DNA of 64,000 nt from Petrolisthes cinctipes (GCA_033782935.1 JAWQEG010004833.1:10001-74000); one strand, 5' to 3'; shown: positions 10,451 to 22,026, numbered from the stretch's first letter. The notes: generated from the letters alone by a model not told the origin. Numbers and translations: made by a program.

Positions 10451-11378
10451 TCCTTTGTGTGTGAAACAAATTACACACACACAAACACATGTATTAATAT
10501 ATTGTGTGTGTGTGTCTGACAAATTACACACACATTAACACTGTGTGAAGAGAAATATCACACACACAGTAACTCCATAAACACTTACATTAAGAGGGTG
10601 CGGGAGTAGGGGGCAGGTTTGGGGGGAGGTGCGGGAATAGGGGGACAGGCTTGGTGGGGTTAGGGGGGTGCAGGAATATGGAACAGGCTTGGGGGGGGGT
10701 CAGGGGGGTGCGGGAATAGGTTTGGGGTGGGTAGAAAGCCTGTCCCCTACTCCCGCACCCTCCTAAAACCCCCCCAGCCTGTCCCCCTATTCCTGCACCC
10801 CCCTAACCCCCCCCAAGCCTGTCCCTCTACTCCCACACCCCCCTAAACCCCCCCAAGCCTGTCCCCCTACTCCCACACTCCCCGCGCACCCCCCTAAACC
10901 CCACACACATCCTTTGTGTGTGAAACAAATTACATACACACAAACACATGTATTAATATATTGTGTGTGTGTGTCTGACAAATTACACACACATTAACAC
11001 TGGGTGAAGAGAAATATCACACACACAGTAACTCCATAAACACTTACATTAAGAGGGTGCGGGAGTAGGGGGCAGGTTTGGGGGGAGGTGCGGGAATAGG
11101 GGGACAGGCTTGGTGGGGTTAGGGGGGTGCAGGAATATGGAACAGGCTTGGGGGGGGGGGGGGGTCAGGGGGGTGCGGGAATAGGCTTGGGGTGGGTAGA
11201 AAGCCTGTCCCCTACTCCCGCACCCTCCTAAAACCCCCCCAGCCTGTCCCCCTATTCCTGCACCCCCCTAACCCCCCCCCAAGCCTGTCCCCCTACTCCC
11301 ACACCCCCCTAAACCCCCCCAAGCCTGTCCCCCTACTCCCACACTCCCCGCGCACCCCCCTAAACCCCACACACAGTA
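10451..11378. repeat. Tandem duplication of about 459 bp
   Basis: 10451-10909 and 10910-11378 are near-identical. Each has CA microsatellite, a block of G-rich units and a block of their C-rich complements as at 9598-9870. The second copy differs mainly in the length of a G run (near 11150-11165). Confidence 0.8.
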
Positions 11379-11790
11379 ACTCCATAAATACTTACATTAA
11401 CTAATAATACTTGTACTGTCGTCGTCGTTGTTGTTGTTGTTGTCGTTGTCATTGTTGATGGAAGAATGAAGGTTGTTAATAAGTCTCTTGTACAACTCCA
11501 CTCTCTACAACTCTGTAACATAATAATACAACCAAATTAATTTATGGATAGTACAAAATACAAATGAATTAGTTAGTACTTTAGAATTACTGCAAAAATA
11601 TTACCAATACTTTACAAAGTTTTATATGCATAGTAAAATTGTCGTGATAAATGATACAATAAAGAGTTAACAGACAGAATTATAATTAATAAATTAATAA
11701 TAATAATAACAATAAATAAATATATTAGAATATATATTTGATAGATACCGGTTCATATAATGATAATAAGAATAATAGAAATAAGAATCA

Positions 11791-11831
<41 letters not shown>

Positions 11832-12635
11832 TAATAATAATAATAATGATAATAATAATGATTAATCAATGTATAATAATAATAATAAAAAAATATATTA
11901 CAATATATAATTGATAGATACATATTAATAATAACAATAATAATAATATATATATATATTTTTTTTCAATGCCCGCACACCGCCACCATCTATTGCTTTC
12001 CATACATGACCAATTAACTTTAATCACAGGTTCCGTGCCCGATCATAACAAAACATCTCGCCAAAGCACTATCTCCACGTGGGAAAAATAATCCAAAATT
12101 ATCCAAAAACTATAAAAAAGGGAAAAATAATCCAAAATTATCCAAAAACTAAAAATAAATAAATTGATAAACTTAGTCCAGGTGGAAAATATGGAAAAAA
12201 TAATCAAAAATTATCCAAAAACTAAAAAAAAAAATTGATAAAACTTAGTCCAGATGGAAAATATGAAAAAAAAAAAAAAAAAAAAAAATGATAAATCTTA
12301 GTCCAGGTGGATAATATGGGATCGACATTAGTGCGATTTTCCGCTAACTGGGCTATTAAAGAGACTATCTGCTAGTACCAATAGATGTGGAATTTTATTG
12401 GCTATTTTTTTGAGAAAATCAGAATTAGTCTACAGCAATCGAGTCAACCAAAAATATCCAAAAACAAACCAAAATATTGACCGAAACAGAATTATTATAA
12501 TTATTGCTATTATATCCAGACTAGTCCTTTAAACAGAATATCTGCCAGTACCAATACCTGGGGAATTTTATGGGTTATTTTTTTTTTATACAATCTGGAG
12601 TTTTTGGAAGCATCCAAATGAAAAGGATGAGTGTA
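11379..12635. repeat. AT-rich stretch with (AAT)n and an A-rich minisatellite
   Basis: (GTC/GTT)n lies near 11418-11450 and (AAT)n at about 11696-11955. A unit of about 60 bp with ATAATCCAAAATTATCC and CTTAGTCCAGGTGGAAAATA is repeated three to four times at 12085-12320, including a pure A run at 12269-12288. No gene is recognised. Confidence 0.65.
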
Positions 12636-12847
12636 CAGTCGTCAGCATAAGTTCGCTTCATTTCCACCTGTGTATGTATTAGCTATAGTGATGTTGTAAT
12701 ACAATTTTAATGCAGAGATGACAGATATAAAGTAAATATGGTAAATTACATATGTTGTTGGAATAAAAACTGGTTCAAATTGCAACTATTTGGTCAAATT
12801 AGCAATACTAAGTACATGAAATGAACGCGAATTTATGCTGCCAACTG
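12636..12847. repeat. 212-bp mariner-type MITE
   Basis: The ends CAGTCGTCAGCATAAGTTCG and the reverse complement of GCATAAATTCGC-type sequence form imperfect arms of about 30 bp, flanked by TA (12634-12635, 12848-12849). A relic of the family is at 4701-4737. Confidence 0.75.
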
Positions 12848-12885
12848 TACACTAATGGGCCATAGTATATATATATTATAATGCT

Positions 12886-12936
12886 GATGTGTGTGTGTAT
12901 GTGTGTGTGTGTGTGTACGTGTGTGTGTGTGTGTAC

Positions 12937-12967
<31 letters not shown>

Positions 12968-12982
12968 TGTGTGTGTGTGTGT

Positions 12983-13021
<39 letters not shown>

Positions 13022-13520
13022 TGTGTGTGTGTGTGTGTGTACGTGTGTGTGTGTGTGTACGTGTGTGTGTGTGTGTACGTGTGTGTGTGTGTGTGTACGT
13101 GTGTGTGTGTACGTGTGTGTGTGTACGTGTGTGTGTGTGTACGTGTATGTGTGTGTGTGTACGTGTGTGTGTGTGTGTGTACGTGTGTGTGTGTGTGTGT
13201 ACGTGTGTGTGTGTGTACGTGTGTGTGTGTGTGTACGTGTGTACGTGTGTGTGTGTGTACGTGTGTGTGTGTGTGTGTATGTGTGTGTGTGTGTACGTGT
13301 GTGTGTGTGTGTGTGTGTACGTGTGTGTGTGTGTGTGTACGTGTGTGTGTGTGTGTGTACGTGTGTGTGTGTGTGTACGTGTGTGTGTGTGTGTGTGTGT
13401 GTGTACGTGTGTGTGTGTGTGTACGTGTGTGTGTGTGTGTACGTGTACGTGTGTGTGTGTACGTGTGTGTGTGTGTGTGTGTGTGTGTACGTGTACGTGT
13501 GTGTGTGTGTACGTGTGTGT
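12886..13520. repeat. 635-bp (TG)n array punctuated by TACGTG
   Basis: Almost pure alternating T-G, interrupted about every 10-24 bp by a single A and C that make TACGTG. All three forward frames and one reverse frame are open. It is Z-DNA prone and the only CpGs in it are the regularly spaced ACGT sites. Confidence 0.9.
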
Positions 13521-13750
13521 TAGTGAATATGTATACATAATCTTGTCTAATGTGACCATACCTAGGTAAAAGTTGTAAAATAAGAATGATCTGGTAGGAT
13601 GTTACAAAATATTATTATTATTATTATTAATGTTTTGAAAATTGTTTTATTTCTCACTGTGGTAGTCAGCCATCTTGGATACTGAATAATGCTCAACATT
13701 GTCCGTCCGTTTGGCCTCATCGGATTTCGACTCAGGACCTCAGAAATATA
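13521..13750. other. No recognisable gene
   Basis: AT-rich with a short (TTA)n run at about 13611-13630. Nothing else seen. Confidence 0.4.
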
Positions 13751-14152
13751 CAGTCGTGGTCAAATATAATCATCCATATAGGGGTAACTCACATAAGAGT
13801 TTGACAGCTTCCCTCTGTTCCTTAGATGATAAACTTTCCAATAAATATATTAATTACCATATTTTAATTTACTACAAGCAGCTACACACTACTTAAAACA
13901 ATAACACACACACACGTTAACTACCATCTTTTAATTTAATACAAGCAGCTACACACTACTTAAAACAATAACACACACACACACACACACGTTAACTATA
14001 CTCTGTCCAGCCTAAGGTGGCGGAGAAGCCCTGCCCTACAGGTGCGGTAGGCAAGTTAAGTACTTTTTCGCTTCCCTGATTGGCTAGAGGTGTTCAGCAC
14101 ACCGAGAAAAATAGAAGTGCTTCCTTTTTTCATGAATATTTCTGCTAATTAA

Positions 14153-14892
14153 GCATTATTCATGCCTGTTATTACTCACTCATTATTGTAAATGATATGT
14201 GTGAGCCTTACAGCCAAATTCACAGTGACAATTTACTTGGAGCTCGTAATATCTTGATTTGAACATAGAGTGTGTAGTAAAAAGTGAGCGACAGTGAGAG
14301 GAAAACAGGTCAACTGGAGGACCTCTGGGTAACCCTTGTGACTTCCCGTGTTCGAAAGCATACTTGAAGGCTTCTTCATCCATTTAGTACAATTTTTTAT
14401 ACATTTAATTTCACTTATCTTTCGAAAGCACATGGGAGTGTGTTTTTATGCAACGAAAATATAGAAAAAAACGCACACACACATTCACTACTGTGGATAT
14501 ATAATACAGAATGTATAAACAAGACATGCACCTACACGTATACATATCACACGACACAGTAAACATGACAGACACACAGATATACATCCACCAACTCTAC
14601 ATTCATACTGTGTAGCGAGTGCTGGCAACTATTACTTACTTCCGACCTTCCGGCGGAAGAATACATCACCGAGAGTGTTGGTACACAGAGCTTAGCCCTA
14701 GGCGGTCACTTACTCTACAGTGACGCCTTTCTCTGTATATTCTTGTACTCGTGTTGTAACACTGTCCTACTCCTAATATATGTGTTACTCGTACTCCCTG
14801 GATTTCCTTGTGCAACCTACGTCTTGCTACAGTCACAGCAAGGCCCTCTCCCGCCTAGCCTTACTAGGTGGACCTCAGAGCAGAGACGAACA
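14153..14892 (+). repeat. Left direct repeat (probable 5' LTR)
   Basis: Nearly identical to 15908-16645; differences are a few substitutions and a 2-bp indel near 14298. It contains a TATATTC box-like stretch near 14736. Confidence 0.65.
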
Positions 14893-15339
14893 TGGCGCAG
14901 TGAGTACCATGGACCAGGGAAGGAATTATAGTGCTTGTGCAGTGTTCGATACAGTGTTTAGTGCTTGTGCTGTGTTGTGAAGTGATCAGTGCCCCTCCCC
15001 CATTATTTCTCGTGTACATTACGTAGCTCTTAAGCGGGATCATTTCCAGCCAGAAGGGAGGACGTGAGCAAGGCACGCATCCTCCCACTACGACAGCTGG
15101 TTGGGCACTGAGTGAGTGTGGCTGTGCAGCTGAGGCGGTCCGGACTGTAGGCTCCGCCCACCACCACCCCGCCACACGCACACACACACACGTACCTTCT
15201 CACATACGCACCGACTAGAAACTACTTACAACCCACTTCTCTTTCGGGTTTTTTAGTGACTAGGGTAACAACTGCACAGAAAATTAGCACTAAAGTGTAC
15301 TGCTCTTCTCAACACGAACCAGAGGATATACCACAAACC

Positions 15340-16017
15340 ATGTCACAGCAAAAGGACTTAATTTCGTGGTATGAAAATGAGGGGAGTGAAGAAAGTGACA
15401 CACAGGCAGTACACCTCCCACCACTACCACCCCCGCTCACCCCACATACACCTCCGCCTTCGCACGACAGCAGAGGGGATGTCTTGCAACTAATCAAGTT
15501 CCTACAAGAATCACGCATCAGAGAAGCGGAGCTACGACGAAGAAAAGAGGAGCTACGACGAGGGGAAGAGGACAGACGACGCAGAGAAGAAGAGGATCGC
15601 CGGGATCAACAGGAACAGCATAGAAAAGAAGACAATGACAGGTTTATGGCTATGATGAACCTGCTTTCAGCACAGCAGACACATCATGCAGCCCCATACA
15701 GCCTGCAGCCCAACCAGTCTACACCTGTTTGTCTTTCTCCTACACCTAACCTGTCTAATTACAACGACACCAGATCCTATGTCTCCAGGTCTGCTCCACC
15801 CCCTAACACCACAGCAGGCAACTTAACCAGCAAACCTATGGTACCCAACCCCCCACTGTTGCAGTCAGACGCATCTTTCCAGGTGTACAGGCAGTGGCAT
15901 CGCAGATGCATTATTCATGCCTGTTATTACTCACTCATTATTGTAAATGATATGTGTGAGCCTTACAGTCAAATTCACAGTGACAATTTACTTGGAGCTC
16001 GTAATATCTTGATTTGA
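15340..16017 (+). pseudogene. gag: Truncated Gypsy Gag
   Basis: First ATG at 15340 in the context ACCATGT. The product has a proline-rich N-terminus, then a strongly charged Arg/Glu coiled coil (EERLRRR-like, around residues 65-115), then a Ser/Pro linker, and reaches DASFQVYRQWHRR, the beginning of the conserved Gag helix in arthropod Gypsy elements. At 15908 the frame runs into the right-hand LTR and stops. The remaining Gag and all of pol are lost. Confidence 0.6.
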
Positions 16018-16645
16018 ACATAGAGTGTGTAGTAAAAAGTGAGCGACAGTGAGGAAAACAGGTCAACTGGAGGACCTCTGGGTAACCCTTGTGACTTCCC
16101 GTGTTCGAAAGCATACTTCAAGGCTTCTTCATCCATTTAGTACAATTTTTTATACATTTAATTTCACTTATCTTTCGGAAGCACATGGGAGTGTGTTTTT
16201 ATGCAACGAAAATATAGAAAAAAACGCACACACACATTCACTACTGTGGATATATAATACAGAATGTATAAACAAGACATGCACCTACACGTATACATAT
16301 CACACGACACAGTAAACATGCCAGACACACAGATATACATCCGCCAACTCTACATTCATACTGTGTAGCGAGTGCTGGCAACTATTACTTACTTCCGGCC
16401 TTCCGGCGGAAGAATACATCACCGAGAGTGTTGGTACACAGATCTTAGCCCTAGGCGGTCACTTACTCTACAGTGACGCCTTTCTCTGTATATTCTTGTA
16501 CTCGTGTTGTAACACTGTCCTACTCCTAATATATGTGTTACTCGTACTCCGTGGATTTCCTTGTGCAACCTATGTCTTGTTACAGTCACAGCAAGGCCCT
16601 CTCCCGCCTAGCCTTACTAGGTGGACCTCAGAGCAGAGACGAACA
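15908..16645 (+). repeat. Right direct repeat (probable 3' LTR)
   Basis: Partner of 14153-14892. Confidence 0.65.
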
Positions 16646-17099
16646 ACTACTTACACAAAAAGGTTAATATATTTCAAAACCATGGCCAAACAAAGCAGCA
16701 GGACTGGGCAAGGAGTGGTGTGTGTGTGTGTGTGTGTGTATTGACAAACCGACACAGCAAGTTGACAGGCGCCTATAGGGACCTGAGATTAGAATATGGC
16801 CTCAGGCAGTAAGAGAGAGAAACTTAGATGAAGGTAACAAATGAGGAATAAAGAAAGTGAAATAACTTATGATGCATGCTACTGTTAATGAAAGAATAAA
16901 TAAATGGAATTAAAAAAAAATATTATATACCGTAATGCCATTAATCTAAATATATCATGTATATGATATGTGGGATAAAATATCATTAGATTATACTTTT
17001 ATGTGGGATAAAATATCATTAGATTATACTTTTATGTGGGATAAAATATCATTAGATTATAGAATTTAGAAAAGGAAAGGTTGTGGATGAATCGTGAAC

Positions 17100-17149
<50 letters not shown>

Positions 17150-17350
17150 GAGAGAGAGAAGTGGAGGGAAGAAAAAGGAAGGTCAGGTCACTGAGATTAA
17201 CTCACCGCTATGTGACGTATGTGTATGTGTGTGACCCATGGTGTGACCAAAAGTACTCGAAACATCCCCTTTCCATCATCTGCCAATCAGATACATCCAG
17301 GAATGTCCCAGAGAGGCAGGGCTTCTCCGCCACCTTAGGCTGGACAGAGT
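16646..17350. repeat. Remaining interior of the TIR element: microsatellites and a 33-bp triplicate
   Basis: (GT)n at 16719-16740; three copies of a 33-bp unit with GGGATAAAATATCATTAGAT at about 16968-17062; (GA)n at 17104-17160. No gene. Confidence 0.7.
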
Positions 17351-17568
17351 ATACCAACTTTTAATTTACTACAAGCAGCTACACACTACTTAAAACAATA
17401 ACATTATTTGTGAAAGTGAAAACATTAGACAGTAAATTGTTTGAGATACCCATATGTGGATGATTATTATTGACCACGACTATACAAGATCAGTCATAAA
17501 ATCTTATATATGATTCAGTGCCAGGTTCTACTTAACCATCGCTCGGACTAAAATGGAAATGCCAGGGA

Positions 17569-17800
17569 AAGGCGAGACTCGTCACAACACCTTACTGACC
17601 ATACAGAATAAAGCCCCAAAGATAATCACAGGCAGCACAGCTACCACACCTACAGACCACTTACACCATGAAACCAAAGTCCTCAAAATCAAAGACCATC
17701 TTGACATGAGAGGCACACAAACACACACACACACACATGCTGTTGCGGCCTCCACAAACACACACCATCCACTACACTACATGGCACAACACCCACACAC
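17569..17800 (+). mobile_element. Outer LINE copy, left piece (ORF2 C-terminal region)
   Basis: The translation matches the C-terminal region of the inner LINE at 34430-34610 (TTPTDHLHHETK, KIKDHLDMRGTQT). The copy is 5'-truncated. It is broken at about 17800 where the 5' end of another copy of the same LINE begins, and resumes at about 35096. Confidence 0.75.
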
Positions 17801-17813
17801 GGTCCTGGAGTAG

Positions 17814-18577
17814 CAACGTCTACGCCGTGGGACCACCCCTCAAGGCTGCAAGAAGCTATGGGGGCCAAACCACCACAAAATCCCCCCGCCCCCATCAGGG
17901 AGGCGTGAACTCCTGGGAAAGGCTTCGGTCACCCGGGCAATTACCACACCCCTCACACAACACACACAATCACACATTTTTCCACCACCGAGAAATGATC
18001 CTCCGGCTGTCATTTCTCGGCTCCTCCTTCTAGCCGGAGACACCGAGAGCAACCCAGGACCCACCAACAAACACACATGTCCAACATGCTCAAAATCCAA
18101 CAAACAGACAACAGGCTCAGTTCATCGCAGCCCTTGCAAAAACTGGACCCACCCCACAAATACAACACCCGCCTCCAAACAACGCTTCACAAACACATAG
18201 ACTCGTCTTCCACTACCCACACCACCACTCCTACCCCGACCACCCTTACTCCCAACACCATCACCCACACAGCCGCCACCACCACCCAGATCCCCAACCC
18301 CGACTCCCCACCCTAACGCAGCAGCACACAACACACACCGCACCCACAACATAAACAAACTACAAATAAATATCGATGGCATTAACACCAAAAAACAAGA
18401 ACTCACACACTTCATCATACAACACAACATACACATTGCCATCGTACAAGAAACCAGATTACATAACACACACAAAACACTTACATTCCCCAACTACACC
18501 ACCATCAGACAAGATCGAACCAACGGCAATGGCGGCGGACTCATCACCTTAATCCACAAATCTATCAACTATACAGA
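17814..18577 (+). pseudogene. LINE ORF2 N-terminus: 2A motif, zinc finger, Pro-rich linker, start of endonuclease
   Basis: One frame is open from 17814 to 18577 except for TAG at 18198-18200. It reads LLLLAGDTESNPGPT, then CPTCSKSN...HRSPCKNWTH (a C-x2-C then H/C then W-T-H finger, PHD-like), then a stretch of Pro/Thr. The endonuclease starts LQINIDGINTKKQELTHFII, followed by IVQETRL (catalytic Glu) and RTNGNGGGLITLIHKSI. No in-frame ATG is seen before the 2A motif, while ATG at 17995 is in the neighbouring frame, so a small indel there is likely. The frame continues at 32171 after the LTR insertion. Confidence 0.75.
18039..18062 (+). other. 2A ribosome-skipping motif (DTESNPGP)
   Basis: The codons read D-T-E-S-N-P-G-P, fitting D-x-E-x-N-P-G/P exactly, preceded by LLLLAG as in other LINE-borne 2A sequences. 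In known cases the Gly-Pro bond is not formed and translation restarts at Pro, which would release a short N-terminal peptide from ORF2. Confidence 0.8.
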
Positions 18578-19087
18578 TGTTGGTGGGTGGTGTAGCCACC
18601 AACTATAAGTTGTGCTGCTACCTAAAGAAGGCTCCTGTGTAAGGGCCACTGTCAGGGTTTCTCCACTACACTTCTCAGCCTCAGGAGCTAGTGTCTATAA
18701 CTCTCTTTAAGAAGTGTTAGTGTCTATAACTCTCTTTAAGAAGTGCTCAAGGAAGAGAGAGATGCGGTGAATAGTTCCTTATGATTTAATGTCAAAAAAA
18801 GTTAACACTATATACAATTCTCTGCGTACCTGACGTTAACAAAGCTAAGAGTATTTGGTTATGGTATTAAATGTATAATACATATGTTGTATACATGAAA
18901 TTTTGCAAGAGTATGCAGACAATGATATTACACAAAATGGCAAAGAGAATATGCTGAAAGAAATTGCATAGGCTATCTGCATGAAGGAATGTAATGGTAA
19001 ATGAATCACAATACAGGGCTGGTAGATAATTAGAGAATGGTTACACACTCAATCAAAGAAAATCAACCTATTTTATGGTACACTACA
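18578..19087 (-). repeat. 3' LTR of CsRn1-like element
   Basis: Read on the minus strand it starts TGTAGTGTACC and ends CCACCAACA. It holds a duplicated 30-bp segment around GTCTATAACTCTCTTTAAG. Confidence 0.85.
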
Positions 19088-19102
19088 ATACTCCCCCCCT
19101 AG
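19088..19102 (-). promoter_or_regulatory. Polypurine tract
   Basis: On the minus strand CTAGGGGGGGAGTAT precedes the LTR. The pol stop codon (TAG) is the first part of it. Confidence 0.7.
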
Positions 19103-20123
19103 TTTCGAGGAAGGAGGAACGATACTCTTGTGTGTCGTAGTTTGTTGTTTCCAGCATGTGTTGGAGGAACAGTCACTTGCACTGCTTGCAGCATCTGGTC
19201 CGGATTCAGGATATAAGCAGGCTTGACCCGGTCTACGGCCACAACTTCTTGAGAACCATGTTTGTCGATGGTGAAGTTCTTCCTCGTCCTGCGAACTACT
19301 TGGAAGGGGCCCTGATATGGCTGCTGAAGTGGCCTTTTGACTGCATCGACTCTAACAAAGACGTGTGTGCAGGCTTCCAGGTCCTGGTGAACGAAGGTCT
19401 TCGAGTTGGACGTACGAGGCTGCACTGGCTGGAGGCACTTCATGGTATTTTTCAGGTGTGTTGCAAAGTCCTGAACGCTGCAAGGCTCGGGGTCTGGTGT
19501 GGCAGAGAGAAGCTCACCTGGGAGCCTGAGCGTAGAGCCATATACAAGCTCAGCAGAGGAGTTGTGCAGATCCGTTTTGAGTGAAGTTCTGATGCCAAGG
19601 AGGACAAGAGGTAGTGCTATTGACCAATCTTCTCTCTGGGCTGAAGCTGCCAGGGAAGATTTCAGCTGGCGGTGGAATCGTTCGACCGTTCCGTTGGCCT
19701 GTGGGTGATAGCTGGCGATCCTGTATCGGCGGATGCCAAGGAGTATCATGACCTTATTCCACACGCCTGACTCAAACTGACCACCTCGGTCAGAAGTAAG
19801 GCTTAGAGGCACACCAAACCTGGACACCCATGTAGCGATGAAGGCACGTGCAACAGTATCCGTGGTGATGTCGGTGAGAGGTACTGCCTCAGGCCAGCGT
19901 GTGAAGCGGTCCACACAGGTGAGTAAATATCGATAGCCATTGGAGTACGGAAGTGGGCCAACGAGGTCTATGTGGACATGGTCAAATCTCTCGGTGACTC
20001 GCGTAAAGGTGGCGTGTGACCTTGGAAGCTTGACAGCGTATACATGTGCGTGCCCAGTGTCTGACGTCTTTATTTATGCCCTCCCATATGAAGCGGGAAG
20101 ACATCATCTGGTGCGAGGCACGG
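19099..20123 (-). pseudogene. pol: Integrase, C-terminal two thirds (CsRn1-like pol)
   Basis: From 20123 leftward the frames give the second half of the HHCC finger (WARTCIRCQASK), then after a frameshift near 19995 the core: D in HIDLVGPLPY, D in TSDRGGQF, E in NGTVERFHR. The C-terminal chromatin-side region ends YQGPFQVVRRTRK and VDRVKPAYI. The N-terminal part of integrase is on the other side of the nested element (27778 onward). The last residues run to the stop at 19099 beside the LTR. Confidence 0.8.
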
Positions 20124-21331
20124 TGTGACGGTGATGTGAGAATGATAGATAATGTAATTTATAATATGACAATTACAACTTACCTTGCCCGGTTAATTTA
20201 TGATCTCGTTGGTTGGCTGCAGCGAAGAACAAAAAGTCGGGGATTAATTCCCCGTTTTAGGCCTCAAGCACCATGCACATAATAATAATTTATGTTAAGG
20301 GGGTTCTTCCCGATATATATGTATTTATATAGATAACAAATCTACTGGTGCATTTAAACAACCAATTGCAATTTTCTATATTTATTCAACTCCAGTATGC
20401 CAACATGAATAATTTAATTTCACACACACACACACGCTCACACTCACGCAACGCTAACTAGCTACTCGCTCTCGCTACCTCTCGCTCTCGCTCGCGTGAC
20501 GATAGTCTAGCTTACGTTAACACTGTAGTAATTCTATCAATTGTTACACAAGTTGGAATATTTTTCTAATGTCTCACACTTAGAGTCTCACAACACACTC
20601 GTAATTTTCTTCAAAGATCCAGCTCCCCCCTCACCTAATTCAATTACTGAACCAGCGTCAATGCAACTAGTCAGTATACAACTGTAAAGCCTTGTGAATC
20701 GCGTAATATACAACGAATTCGGCGTTTACGTTGATCACTCCCAACTGCACACGTGGAGGATTGATCTAGGTAAGGGAAGCTGACGATACGAGTGTGTTCC
20801 CTTCGAGTGTGTCCTGTTCCAACTGACCCCAATTCTTCCTCTTGACTGGAGGCTGAAATTTCAAAATTTCTACTGACTCCTCCTCCTATCTTTGTTCGTT
20901 TTTCCTAACTGGCTACGATTTACATTGTACCCACTTATTCCTGAGTTATACATGCAATTGCAATTTACCTATGGCGTGCTAATAATTCCCGATAATTCCC
21001 CTCCACTTCACGATCATTTACAATACCATAAGTTACCCAGGTAGCATAATTATTAATACAAATTGTAATTAATGTACGAACACCTATATGACTGAATGTG
21101 GCAAATTCAGTTGAACCATGACCTTTTTGACCCTTTCTAAATTTGGCTACTAATCCGGTACCTGCGGATTAACTAGCTGCACCCCCAACTTAACCCACTC
21201 CTGTCTCCTTTGTCTCATGAATGGAATATTCCAGAACCTTCTCTAGAACATTCTATATTGACACCAGTATGGAATTTTCCAACTCTCTGTAATTCAAATT
21301 ACGTCACGAGTATTATGTCTGACTCGTGACA
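20124..21331 (-). repeat. 3' LTR of Gmr1-like element
   Basis: On the minus strand it begins TGTCACGAGTCAGACATAAT and ends CCGTCACA. Contains an AC run and a cluster of CTCTCGCT repeats near 20460-20500. Confidence 0.9.
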
Positions 21332-22026
21332 TTCGCCCACACAAAGAGACATTGCTCTATGCAATGTTTAATAGATTCGTGAAGTGGTAACGACGCCCTT
21401 ACATGTATAACTTTACAATAACAATTCATCCACACTTCACTTATTCTTGTATGTGTCAATTACTATCACCAGTTATGTGTTCATTTTTGCCAATGAGTGG
21501 AAAACTCCCAACAGTTACTTTAGCTTTTCAATCTTAGGAAGAAACTCCGAGACAAGAATGAATGTACCTGGTAATTTCTGCTCAGTACAATTTGTACACA
21601 TTTAAGCAATATATAAGTGTGGTGTATGTAATGCATTGTGTATTTGTTACATAATATGTAGGAAATGCAACAATATCTCTGGAAGGCAATATATATATTA
21701 GTGAATTATCCGAGCCTTGGATCAGAGTAAACCGCTAGAATCTGTGTCTTGGATAAGGTTACACAAAATACTGCAATAATAATTCTGGAAGGCAATATAT
21801 TGTTAGTAAATTATCCGAGCCTTGGATCAGAGTAAACCGCTAGAATCCGTGTCTTGGATAAGTTGCACAAAATACAATACATATAACATCGGATTTTTCC
21901 CAACACCCTAGGAACCCCCTTGATCTGAGTCGCATAAGACTCGTGCTCGTTGCGCTCGGAGAGGTAACAATTTACGAGCAATTCGACCCGGAGGATACTT
22001 CTGCCGGTCGATCTTCGCATGAATAT
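21332..22026 (-). other. 3' untranslated region with an 85-bp duplication
   Basis: The segment with TTATCCGAGCCTTGGATCAG and AGAGTAAACCGCTAGAATC occurs twice (about 21662-21766 and 21780-21862). A purine-rich TGTGTGGGCGAA lies next to the LTR on the minus strand. Confidence 0.7.

Larger units (their letters stand above)
14153..16645 (+). mobile_element. Non-autonomous LTR element with gag fragment only
   Basis: Direct repeats of about 740 bp (14153-14892 and 15908-16645) enclose about 1 kb that begins right after the first repeat with TGGCGCAGTGAGTACC, a plausible primer-binding site. Only the N-terminal part of a Gypsy Gag is inside. No protease, RT or integrase is present, so it must depend on a partner. 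LTR edges are uncertain by a few bases (the repeats end ACGAACA, and only the second has TG at its start), and no target duplication was found. Confidence 0.65.
13999..17351. mobile_element. 3353-bp DNA element with 37-bp perfect terminal inverted repeats
   Basis: The ends start TACTCTGTCCAGCCTAAGGT and match for 37 bp, with TA duplicated outside (13997-13998, 17352-17353). The uninterrupted site GTTAACTACCATCTTTTAAT lies nearby in the host MITE (about 13915-13935) and shows that exactly one TA was duplicated. The inside holds an LTR element and microsatellites but no transposase, so this is a non-autonomous carrier. Confidence 0.75.
13751..17482. mobile_element. TA-flanked MITE (about 377 bp) interrupted by a DNA element
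   Basis: The left end CAGTCGTGGTCAAATATAAT and the right end ATTATTATTGACCACGACTA are inverted copies with TA on the outside (13749-13750, 17483-17484). Without the 13999-17351 insertion the element is about 377 bp and carries an internal duplication around ACAAGCAGCTACACACTAC. A second copy, cut on the right by a Copia element, is at 37815-38180. Confidence 0.75.

Noticed and set aside
12876..13569. Four overlapping reading frames of over 200 codons on both strands
   Set aside because: They translate a TG/CA repeat into Cys-Val or Thr-His runs. Open frames follow from composition; no start context, domain or splice evidence.
18573..18577. 5-bp target duplication ACAGA for the CsRn1-like element
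   Set aside because: The right flank after the LTR end CACTACA reads CAGAA, so only CAGA (4 bp) is shared once the LTR is given its TG...CA ends; 4 bp also fits the clade.
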